Assembly (NCBI GenBank): GCA_937922775.1
Contig: CALAKE010000393.1
Coordinates: forward strand, 1-5,048
Direction: 5' to 3'
Source: an uncultured bacterium
GTDB lineage: Bacteria > Acidobacteriota > UBA890
DNA: 5,048 bases
A program made the position numbers and the translations under genes. Each line of letters starts with the position of its first letter. Position 1 is the stretch's first letter. Shown in pieces: positions 1 through 5,048 of this stretch. The notes beneath the pieces are model-generated. The model was not told where the DNA came from. It did not search any database and saw nothing but the letters and a program-made list of their open reading frames with translations.

Positions 1-234
1 TTCGAGAGTCTGCTCGACGGCCTGCCGGCAGTCGTCGGGGAGACGCACGTCCGAGCGGATGAACAGCGCCTCGCCGCCAGCTCCGTTGATGGCCGAAGCG
101 ATCTGTTCGCCCCGCTCCTGGTTGCGCCCGGTGATCACGACCGTGGCCCCTTCCTTGGCGAATAGCTCGGCAGTGGCGCTACCTATGCCCGAGTTCCCGC
201 CCGTGATCAGTGCGACCTTGCCATCGAGTTTCAT
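1..234 (-). CDS. SDR family NAD(P)-dependent oxidoreductase, N-terminal part (cut by window edge)
   Basis: This is the N-terminal 78 codons of a classical short-chain dehydrogenase/reductase, a cytoplasmic Rossmann-fold enzyme that oxidises alcohols or reduces ketones with NAD(P). The frame is open to base 1, so the C-terminal two thirds, including the NNAG motif and the Ser-Tyr-Lys catalytic residues, lie outside the window. The translation starts MKLDGKVALITGG. The glycine-rich cofactor motif TGGNSGIG is at residues 11-18, and the conserved Asp after the third strand is Asp62 (RSDV). An Arg at residue 37 (TGR, end of the second strand) suggests NADP preference; this is inference. The ATG at 232-234 is well supported by a perfect AGGAGG at 244-249 on the minus strand, 9 bases upstream. 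It follows another SDR gene after 63 bases and probably shares its transcript. The substrate cannot be told from this fragment. Confidence 0.9.
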   Translation of the reverse strand, partial: MKLDGKVALITGGNSGIGSATAELFAKEGATVVITGRNQERGEQIASAINGAGGEALFIRSDVRLPDDCRQAVEQTLE

Positions 235-265
235 CGGGAAAATCCTCCTGCGGTGGTTTCGTAGC

Positions 266-287
266 GCCTGGCGCGTTGCGCGCAGGC
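266..287 (-). other. Intercistronic GC-rich hairpin between the two SDR genes
   Basis: Read on the minus strand, a 5-bp stem (GCCTG/CAGGC) continues into a 4-bp stem (CGCG/CGCG) with one bulged C and a CAA loop. It lies 11 bases after the stop of the complete SDR gene and 31 bases before the start of the next one. No T-run follows it, so it is unlikely to be an intrinsic terminator. An mRNA-stability or processing element that sets the relative expression of the two genes is more plausible (inference). Confidence 0.4.
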
Positions 288-297
288 TTGAAGTCCC

Positions 298-1062
298 CTA
301 TTCATGAGTCCACTGGCTGCATAGGCCGCCCGTGGTTTCCGCTCCGTCCATCACGTAGACCTGGCCGGTTGCGAAACCGGCGTCTTCTGAGGCCAGGAAG
401 GCGAACAATGCAGCGATTTCCTCCGGTTTGGCGTGCCGGCCGAGGGGGATCTTGCGATTAACGGCCGCTAGCATGGCGTCACTGTACTCGGCACGCTGCA
501 TTGGCGTCAGCACATATCCCGGAGAAATGGCATTGACCCGGACCGTGGGGGCTAGCTCGAGCGCCATCGCCAGGGTGAGCGGAATGACTCCGCCCTTGCT
601 GGCGCTGTAATCGGCGTAGTGCGGGTAGCCGATATTGCCGGCGGTAGAGGCGGTGTTGAGGATCACGCCGGAGCCCTGAGCGACCATGTGGCGAGCCGCC
701 GCCTGCGCCACCAGGAATACCCCCTTGAGGTTGACCCCCACCACCTTGTCCCAGTTTTCTTCCGTGATCTCGAGGAAGTCGTGGCGGATGCTGATGCCGG
801 CATTGTTGATCACCACGTCGAGCGACCCCATACGCTCGATCGCCTCGCCCACCGCCGTGCGCACCTGCTCGGAATCGGAAACGTCGGCGTCGATCACGCC
901 AGCCAGCGCAGGCAATTCCGCAGCTACCCGTTCGCGCGCCTCGGCACTCTGATCGAGCACGCAGACGGCACAGCCTTCCTCCAAGAAGCGGGTGGCTGTG
1001 GCTTGCCCGATGCCGCTGGCACCCCCCGTGACCAATACGCTCTTGCCCTTCAAGCCTCGCAT
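298..1062 (-). CDS. SDR family NAD-dependent oxidoreductase (complete)
   Basis: This is a complete classical short-chain dehydrogenase/reductase of 254 residues, the usual length of the family, acting in the cytoplasm as an alcohol dehydrogenase or ketoreductase. It has the cofactor motif TGGASGIG (12-19), Asp37 at the end of the second strand (VCVLD), which points to NAD rather than NADP, Asp60, NNAG (86-89), and the full catalytic tetrad Asn111, Ser139, Tyr152 and Lys156 (YSASK). The PG motif after the sixth strand is at 181-182, and the usual VYVMDG near the C terminus is present. The frame stays open upstream to an ATG at 1125, but the ATG at 1060-1062 is preferred: AGGAG lies 7 bases upstream and the Rossmann strand starts 7 residues in, as is normal. 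It sits 81 bases after the aminotransferase and 63 bases before a second SDR, in one probable operon. The substrate cannot be read from sequence; a 3-oxoacyl-ACP reductase label would be only generic. Confidence 0.93.
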   Translation of the reverse strand: MRGLKGKSVLVTGGASGIGQATATRFLEEGCAVCVLDQSAEARERVAAELPALAGVIDADVSDSEQVRTAVGEAIERMGSLDVVINNAGISIRHDFLEITEENWDKVVGVNLKGVFLVAQAAARHMVAQGSGVILNTASTAGNIGYPHYADYSASKGGVIPLTLAMALELAPTVRVNAISPGYVLTPMQRAEYSDAMLAAVNRKIPLGRHAKPEEIAALFAFLASEDAGFATGQVYVMDGAETTGGLCSQWTHE

Positions 1063-1085
1063 CGATGCTCTCCTGTGGATCGATG
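1060..1085 (-). promoter_or_regulatory. Hairpin enclosing the SDR start codon, with Shine-Dalgarno in the loop
   Basis: On the minus-strand mRNA, CATCGAT (1085 to 1079) can pair perfectly with ATCGATG (1066 to 1060), giving a 7-bp stem. The last three bases of the 3' arm are the ATG start codon. The 12-base loop carries the ribosome binding site AGGAG (1070-1074). The pairing is seen directly; a role in translation control is inference. The stem has only three G-C pairs and would be marginally stable, so the effect could be modest. Confidence 0.35.
1070..1074 (-). promoter_or_regulatory. Ribosome binding site that decides the SDR start
   Basis: AGGAG on the minus strand lies 7 bases before the ATG at 1060-1062. 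This supports that start over the longer in-frame ATG at 1125, whose extra 21 residues precede the normal SDR N terminus and have no family counterpart. Confidence 0.75.
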
Positions 1086-1088
1086 GAC

Positions 1089-1105
1089 CGGTGCGTAGGG
1101 CACCG
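1089..1105 (-). other. Perfect 6-bp hairpin after the aminotransferase gene
   Basis: CGGTGC and GCACCG form a perfect 6-bp stem around a 5-base loop, 38 bases after the aminotransferase stop and directly upstream of the start-codon hairpin of the next gene. No T-run follows on the minus strand, so it does not look like a standard intrinsic terminator. It may protect or separate the upstream cistron in a shared mRNA (inference). Confidence 0.35.
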
Positions 1106-1143
1106 AGATTGCCAACCTCACCCAAGTGCTACTGCGCAGCAGG

Positions 1144-2301
1144 TTATTTCTTACGCGCGGCCTTCTTCCTTCGTAGCTCAGCGAACAACGGATCGATACG
1201 CTGCAGCCCTTGCCGGGTCCGTTTGGCGTCATAACCAAACCCGACGCGTAGGTAGCGGCCGATTCCGAAGTGATCACCCGGTGTGATCAGCACGGATTGT
1301 TCCATGCGCAGGCGGTTGAAAAGAGTAGTGGACGAAATCGGCAGCCGGTATCTGACGGTAGCAATCGCGCCTGCCGCCGGCGCGGCGTAGTCGAGGATGT
1401 CGCCGTGTTTCTTCTGCCAGTTCTCCACGACGGGAAGATTGGCGGCAACGATGTCTTGAGTCCGCCGCAGAATCTGGTCCCTGCGCTTCGGTTGCATGGC
1501 GATATCCGCAAAGTGATCTGACGTGCACGACGGCGTCACGGTCAAGTAGTCGTGATAGTGGCACAGTCTGTCGATGAGCTTCGGCGGCGCGACGATCCAG
1601 CCCGTGCGCAACCCGGGCAGGGCAAATGCCTTCGAGAGGCCGCCGGTGACTACCAGTTTGTCGTAGCGCCCCTGAAAGGACGGCGAAAGCGGCCCCGTGA
1701 CTTCGGCGCCCCGATAGATCTCGTCCGCGACGATCCACGCGCCGACCCGTCGCGCGGCATCAACGATGGCCGACATCTCGTCTTCGCTGAGCACATAGCC
1801 GGTGGGGTTGTTGGGGTTGGTGACGACAATGACCCGGGTGGTCTTCTTGATGGCCTTTTTCAGGCTGTCGACATCGAGTTGCCACTTCCAGCCTTTCGCT
1901 GAGCCGCGTTTCAAAACCAGCTTGAAGGGGTCGGCGTGCCGGCCGTAGGCGCGGGCCATCCCCCAGGCCTGCATGTAGTTGGGCAACATGACGGCGACGC
2001 GATCGGTCTTGCCGATAAGGCCCCACAATGCGATGTAGTTGGCTTCCGAACCACCATTGGTGACCAGAATGCTGGCAGGATCGTCGAATCCATGGAAACG
2101 GGCGATATTGCGTCGTAGGCTTTCACGCCCTCTCGAGTGCGGGTAGGCGAGGGGCAGTTCGTCGACCTCAGCACGTTGCTTTTCGCTGGCTGCGAGCTCC
2201 CCCAGTCGCAAGGGAAGCACGCCGCTTTCGGAGAGGTTGAACCTGACCTCATTCTCGTACAGGCACTGTGTTCTCTCCATCTGGAAGCATTCGATCTTCA
2301 T
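1144..2301 (-). CDS. Aminotransferase class I/II-fold PLP-dependent enzyme
   Basis: This complete 385-residue cytoplasmic enzyme of fold type I uses pyridoxal phosphate, most likely to move an amino group between an amino acid and a 2-oxo acid. The cofactor site is intact: GGSEAN (83-88) at the phosphate-binding turn, NPNNPTG (162-168), DEIYRG (193-198) with the Asp that contacts the pyridine nitrogen, and SKAFALPGLRTGW (223-235) with Lys224 as the Schiff-base lysine. Arg352 (YLRVGFG) is the expected substrate-carboxylate arginine. The ATG at 2299-2301 has GGGGA 7 bases upstream (2309-2313); an internal Met8 is possible but has no better site. The C terminus ends in an unusual basic tail (RRKKAARKK). 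It is the first gene of a probable three-gene minus-strand operon and is transcribed away from the MttB-like gene. The amino-acid specificity is unknown. Lyases and synthases of the same fold, such as C-S lyases or capreomycidine synthase-like enzymes, cannot be excluded. Confidence 0.92.
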   Translation of the reverse strand: MKIECFQMERTQCLYENEVRFNLSESGVLPLRLGELAASEKQRAEVDELPLAYPHSRGRESLRRNIARFHGFDDPASILVTNGGSEANYIALWGLIGKTDRVAVMLPNYMQAWGMARAYGRHADPFKLVLKRGSAKGWKWQLDVDSLKKAIKKTTRVIVVTNPNNPTGYVLSEDEMSAIVDAARRVGAWIVADEIYRGAEVTGPLSPSFQGRYDKLVVTGGLSKAFALPGLRTGWIVAPPKLIDRLCHYHDYLTVTPSCTSDHFADIAMQPKRRDQILRRTQDIVAANLPVVENWQKKHGDILDYAAPAAGAIATVRYRLPISSTTLFNRLRMEQSVLITPGDHFGIGRYLRVGFGYDAKRTRQGLQRIDPLFAELRRKKAARKK

Positions 2302-2340
2302 TGAGTGTTCCCCACGTTTGGCAGTGTCCGGGAATTCGGC

Positions 2341-2348
2341 TTGATCAA
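2341..2348. promoter_or_regulatory. Palindrome TTGATCAA, possible operator
   Basis: A perfect 8-bp palindrome in the divergent region overlaps the predicted start point of minus-strand transcription. Dyads of this type are typical of dimeric repressor sites, but it is short and no regulator gene is in the window, so the role is inferred from position only. Confidence 0.2.
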
Positions 2349-2352
2349 CGGT

Positions 2353-2381
2353 AGGATAAGCGAGCCTGCGGATGCGGTCGA
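2353..2381 (-). promoter_or_regulatory. Candidate sigma-70 promoter for the aminotransferase operon
   Basis: On the minus strand, TCGACC (2376-2381, 4 of 6 matches to TTGACA) and TATCCT (2353-2358, 4 of 6 matches to TATAAT) are separated by exactly 17 bases. The expected transcription start is near 2346, giving a leader of about 45 bases. That start lies inside the palindrome TTGATCAA (2341-2348), a position where a repressor could act. The match is only moderate, so this remains a candidate. Confidence 0.25.
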
Positions 2382-2545
2382 CTTCGCTGGTAGCTTGGAT
2401 TGGAGTGGATGATTGCCCCGCTGCCGCCTCCGGAACACTCGAAGGTGGATGAAGTGGGCGTCTTGGTCAGGTGGCCCTGAGACGGGAATTGAATGCTGAT
2501 AAGCTTCGGCGACGCAGGGATCGAACCCGTTCCTCAACCGCTGGA

Positions 2546-2554
2546 AAGGAAGGG
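2546..2554 (+). promoter_or_regulatory. Ribosome binding site that decides the MttB-like start
   Basis: The purine-rich AAGGAAGGG lies 6 bases before the ATG at 2561. It supports that start over an in-frame GTG at 2471, whose extra 30 residues are arginine-rich and do not resemble the family N terminus. Confidence 0.7.
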
Positions 2555-2560
2555 TGGACG

Positions 2561-4024
2561 ATGACAGCGGCAGACCAGCCTGGTTTCATCTCTCGTAGCT
2601 CGCAGATGTTCAGCGACAGCCAGCTAGCAGAGATTCATGACGCGTCGCTCGAAATCCTCCGCCGCACCGGGGTGCGCGTTCAGGATAGCGAGGCTCTCGA
2701 CCTTCTCCACGATCACGGTTGTCTCGTCAGCGATGGAGACTTGGTGAAGTTTCCGGCGGCGGTTGTCGAGGATGCGTTGTCGCACGCTCCATCCCGCATC
2801 GTGCTGTGCAGTCGCAGCGGCAGTCCTTCTGTCTGCCTGGAGGGACAGCGAACGTTCTTCGGCACCGGCTCGGATCTTCCGCACACGCTCGATCTCGAGA
2901 CCGGGGCGCGGCGATTGTCACGGCTTTCCGACGTCAAGGATACGGCACGGCTGGCGGACTCCCTGCCGAACCTCGACTTCGTGATGTCGATGGCTCTGCC
3001 ATCGGACCTGACGCCGGCAACCTCGGACCGGCATTCGTTCCTGGCGATGATTACCAACACCAGCAAGCCGGTCGTCTTCACCGCATGGGACGAGGCCGGC
3101 CTGGCCGACATCATCGCCATGGCCGAATCTGTCGCCGGCGGAGCCTCTGAGCTGGCTCTCAATCCGTTCCTGCTCGCCTACCTCGAGCCCAGCTCGCCGC
3201 TGCAGCACTCGGAGGTGGTGCTGCGCAAAATGCTCATGATGGCCGACCGGCGGCTTCCATTCGTCTACGCGCCGGGTGGGGTCGATGGTGCGTCGGGCCC
3301 GGTGACGCCGGCGGGCAGCCTGGTGATGGCTAATGCTGAAGTCCTGAGTGGCCTTACGATCGCTCAGCTCCGTCAGCCGGGTACGCCCGTGGTCTATGGA
3401 TCTGGCAACGGGCCCCTCGATATGCGGACCACCGTCACCGCCTACGGAAGCCCGGAGTTTATGCTCCACTGCAAGGCGATGGCCGAGCTGGGACAGCGCT
3501 TCTATCACCTACCGACGTGGGGTTTCTCCGGCTGTTCGGACAGCAAGGCACCCGACGTTCAAGCCGGCATCGAGAGCTCTCTGTGGATCCTGTGGACTGC
3601 CTTGAGCGGCGCCAACCTGGTGCATGACATCGGCTATCTCGAGTCGGGGATGACCTGCTCGTACGAGATGATCGTGATCTGCGACGAGATCATCAGCTTT
3701 GTGCGACAGCTCCTGGGCGGCATCGAGCTGACACCTGAGACGATGGCACTGGATGTCATCGACGAGGTCGGTCCTGGTGGCGATCACCTTTCCACCGACC
3801 ACACCCTGCGGCACTTCGAGGAGTGTTGGTATCCGAATATTTTCGAGCGGTTCTCACACCAGTCCTGGACCGAGGCGGGGCAACCGTCGGCTGTTGAATC
3901 GGCGCGACAGGCGGCTCGTGACGCCATCGCCAACCACACTCCGGAGCCGCTACCCGAGGCCACCGTCGAGGTCCTGGAAGGAATCGTCGCGGCAGCCGAC
4001 CATACTGCCGGGATCTCGCAATAG
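2561..4024 (+). CDS. Trimethylamine methyltransferase (MttB) family protein, non-pyrrolysine type
   Basis: This 487-residue cytoplasmic protein has the length and sequence pattern of the MttB superfamily: SLEILRRTGVRV near the N terminus (29-40), GSGNGPLDMRT (280-290), GCSDSKAPDVQAG (324-336), and SGANLVHDIGYLESG (349-363) leading into the helical YEMIVICDEII (368-378). The family fold is a TIM barrel that transfers a methyl group from a methylated amine to a cob(I)alamin-bearing corrinoid protein. Archaeal MttB uses pyrrolysine near residue 334, encoded by an in-frame UAG. Here the frame is uninterrupted and the corresponding stretch reads through with ordinary residues, so it belongs with the non-Pyl homologues, several of which demethylate glycine betaine, proline betaine or carnitine-type substrates. 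It is therefore unlikely to act on trimethylamine itself, and a generic name could mislead. No corrinoid protein or reactivase gene is nearby. The gene ends at TAG, followed in frame by TAG and TGA at 4037-4042, and is 36 bases from the hydrolase, so the two are probably cotranscribed. Confidence 0.9.
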   Translation: MTAADQPGFISRSSQMFSDSQLAEIHDASLEILRRTGVRVQDSEALDLLHDHGCLVSDGDLVKFPAAVVEDALSHAPSRIVLCSRSGSPSVCLEGQRTFFGTGSDLPHTLDLETGARRLSRLSDVKDTARLADSLPNLDFVMSMALPSDLTPATSDRHSFLAMITNTSKPVVFTAWDEAGLADIIAMAESVAGGASELALNPFLLAYLEPSSPLQHSEVVLRKMLMMADRRLPFVYAPGGVDGASGPVTPAGSLVMANAEVLSGLTIAQLRQPGTPVVYGSGNGPLDMRTTVTAYGSPEFMLHCKAMAELGQRFYHLPTWGFSGCSDSKAPDVQAGIESSLWILWTALSGANLVHDIGYLESGMTCSYEMIVICDEIISFVRQLLGGIELTPETMALDVIDEVGPGGDHLSTDHTLRHFEECWYPNIFERFSHQSWTEAGQPSAVESARQAARDAIANHTPEPLPEATVEVLEGIVAAADHTAGISQ

Positions 4025-4060
4025 CGTGCCGGGGTCTAGTGATCCGGAGGGAGAGCATCA

Positions 4061-5048
4061 ATGAACGTGCGCATCACCCACCGAGGTGTTCCATTCCTGT
4101 TCTTTGCCGCAATGGTCGTCTTGACAGCTTGTTCGCCAGGCACACCGGGCAGCTCTGGCCACTACGGCTCCGACCTCGACGGCTCTCTGGCCGACGACGG
4201 CATCGAGTTTCGCGAGGCGTGGATCGAAATGCCCGACGGCGTTCGGCTGGCGGCCGACCTCTGGATTCCCGAGGGCTCCGATGCCGAAGCCACATATCCC
4301 GTGCTGTTGGAATACCTGCCCTATCGGAAGAATGAATCGCGACCACGCAGCTACTCGACGTACTCCTACTTCCTCGAGCACGGCTACGTGGTCGCACGGG
4401 TCGACATCCGTGGCAGCGGCAATAGCGAGGGCAAGCTGATCGAGTACGAGTACACCGATCAGGAGCAGGAGGACGGCGAGGTTGTCATCGACTGGCTCTC
4501 GACGCAGTCGTTTTCCAACGGCAACGTCGGCATGTTCGGCATCTCCTGGGGCGGGTTCAACTCCATCCACATGGCGATGCGCAACCCGCCGGCGCTCAAG
4601 GCGATCATCGCCATCGATGCCACCGACGACCTGTACGAAGACGACGTCCACTACATGGACGGCATCGCCCACGTCGATGCCTACGAGGCTGGCCAGGACT
4701 TGGCCAATATCGTGCCGGCGGGGCCCGGCTACATCATTGACGATGCCTACTTCGAGAACCGCTTCGATACGAAGCCTTGGATGTTGATCTACAAGTCGCA
4801 GCAGCTGGACGGCCCGTTCTGGGACCGCGCCTCGCTCAACACTCGATATGAGTCGATCAAGATCCCCACGTTCGTGATCGGGGGCTGGTACGACGGCTAT
4901 CGCGACAGCGTGCCACGCATGCTCGAGCACATGGACGCGCCGGTGAAGGCCATGGTGGGACCCTGGGCTCACTCTTTTCCGCACAACGGCTACCCGAAAC
5001 CGCAGATGGAGTGGCGCCACGAGGCGGTGCGGTGGTTCGACAAGTGGC
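4061..5048 (+). CDS. CocE/NonD family (peptidase S15-like) hydrolase, predicted lipoprotein, C-terminus cut by window edge
   Basis: This is an alpha/beta hydrolase of the X-Pro dipeptidyl-peptidase S15/CocE type, which cleaves ester or amide bonds. The first 329 codons are present and the frame is open to the window end; the C-terminal jelly-roll domain is missing. Residues 1-24 form a lipoprotein signal peptide: a basic start, a hydrophobic core (VPFLFFAAMVV) and the lipobox LTAC with Cys24 as lipidation site. Ser25 at +2 favours the outer membrane if the host is Gram-negative. A Gly/Ser/Asp-rich linker follows to about residue 47. Catalytic elements are all visible: YLPYRK (85-90), where Tyr88 matches the oxyanion-hole tyrosine of cocaine esterase; nucleophile Ser162 in GISWGG (160-165); Asp278 in GGWYDGY; and His304 in GPWAHS. 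RGSGNSEG (117-124) is also typical. GGAGG at 4046-4050 lies 10 bases before the ATG. Probably cotranscribed with the MttB-like gene; the substrate is unknown. Confidence 0.93.
   Translation, partial: MNVRITHRGVPFLFFAAMVVLTACSPGTPGSSGHYGSDLDGSLADDGIEFREAWIEMPDGVRLAADLWIPEGSDAEATYPVLLEYLPYRKNESRPRSYSTYSYFLEHGYVVARVDIRGSGNSEGKLIEYEYTDQEQEDGEVVIDWLSTQSFSNGNVGMFGISWGGFNSIHMAMRNPPALKAIIAIDATDDLYEDDVHYMDGIAHVDAYEAGQDLANIVPAGPGYIIDDAYFENRFDTKPWMLIYKSQQLDGPFWDRASLNTRYESIKIPTFVIGGWYDGYRDSVPRMLEHMDAPVKAMVGPWAHSFPHNGYPKPQMEWRHEAVRWFDKW

Larger units (their letters stand above)
2302..2560. other. Divergent intergenic region (shared control region)
   Basis: This 259-base gap separates the divergent aminotransferase and MttB-like genes and must hold the promoters of both directions unless transcription enters from outside. 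It contains a perfect palindrome TTGATCAA (2341-2348), a 9-bp inverted repeat (GAGTGTTCC at 2303-2311 and GGAACACTC at 2432-2440), an 8-bp direct repeat GTGGATGA (2405-2412 and 2445-2452), and a stretch resembling a tRNA T-arm (2514-2530, minus strand). No convincing small gene was found. I could not identify a good sigma-70 promoter for the plus-strand genes; the TGCTGATAAG at 2494-2503 resembles an extended -10 but has no matching -35. Confidence 0.7.

Noticed and set aside
1063..1125. 21-codon N-terminal extension of the complete SDR
   Set aside because: It precedes the normal first strand of the Rossmann fold, crosses two hairpins, and lacks the clear AGGAG seen before the ATG at 1062.
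2474..2505. Sigma-70 promoter for the plus-strand genes ending in TGCTGATAAG
   Set aside because: The -10-like sequence has no acceptable -35 at 16-18 bases, so it is too weak to list as a feature.
2514..2530. Complete tRNA gene on the minus strand
   Set aside because: Only a T-arm-like element is present, with one mismatch and one wobble pair. No anticodon or D-arm can be found upstream, where the MttB-like coding sequence begins.
2471..2560. 30-codon N-terminal extension of the MttB-like protein from a GTG
   Set aside because: The extension is arginine-rich and unlike the family N terminus, and a good ribosome binding site stands directly before the ATG at 2561.
4025..4042. TAG at the end of the MttB-like gene read as pyrrolysine
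   Set aside because: Reading through would add only a few residues before a second TAG and a TGA, and the protein already has full family length, so TAG is an ordinary stop here.
4058..5020. Long open frame on the minus strand (about 320 codons) opposite the hydrolase
   Set aside because: It lies entirely antisense to a gene with an intact catalytic triad and lipobox. Its translation shows no recognisable domain and is rich in Val, Arg and His, as expected from the reverse frame of GC-rich coding DNA.

Overview
The window comes from a moderately GC-rich bacterium (about 60% G+C by eye), with densely packed genes, clear Shine-Dalgarno sites and an N-terminal lipobox on one exported enzyme. 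These traits fit a Gram-negative proteobacterium, but the sequence does not fix the taxon. No transposase, CRISPR array, rRNA or complete tRNA gene is visible.

Layout: two gene sets diverge from one 259-base intergenic region (2302-2560). Reading left on the minus strand are a class I/II PLP-dependent aminotransferase (1144-2301), a complete short-chain dehydrogenase/reductase (SDR, 298-1062) and a second SDR cut by the left edge (234 down to base 1). The gaps between them are only 81 and 63 bases, so the three are probably one transcript. Both gaps hold hairpins without a T-tract, and one hairpin places the SDR start codon in its stem. Reading right on the plus strand are a trimethylamine methyltransferase (MttB)-family protein without a pyrrolysine codon (2561-4024) and, 36 bases later, a CocE/NonD-type (S15) serine hydrolase with a lipoprotein signal peptide, cut by the right edge (4061-5048).

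Working together (inference): the set looks like a catabolic cluster for a methylated, nitrogen-containing compound. The lipoprotein hydrolase could split an ester or amide outside the cytoplasm. The MttB-like protein could take a methyl group from a quaternary amine and pass it to a corrinoid protein. The aminotransferase and the SDRs could then process the carbon-nitrogen skeleton and its alcohol or keto groups. No corrinoid protein, corrinoid reactivase, second methyltransferase, transporter or regulator lies in the window, so substrate and partners remain open. The most unusual elements are the non-pyrrolysine MttB homologue in this setting and the start-codon hairpin of the complete SDR gene.
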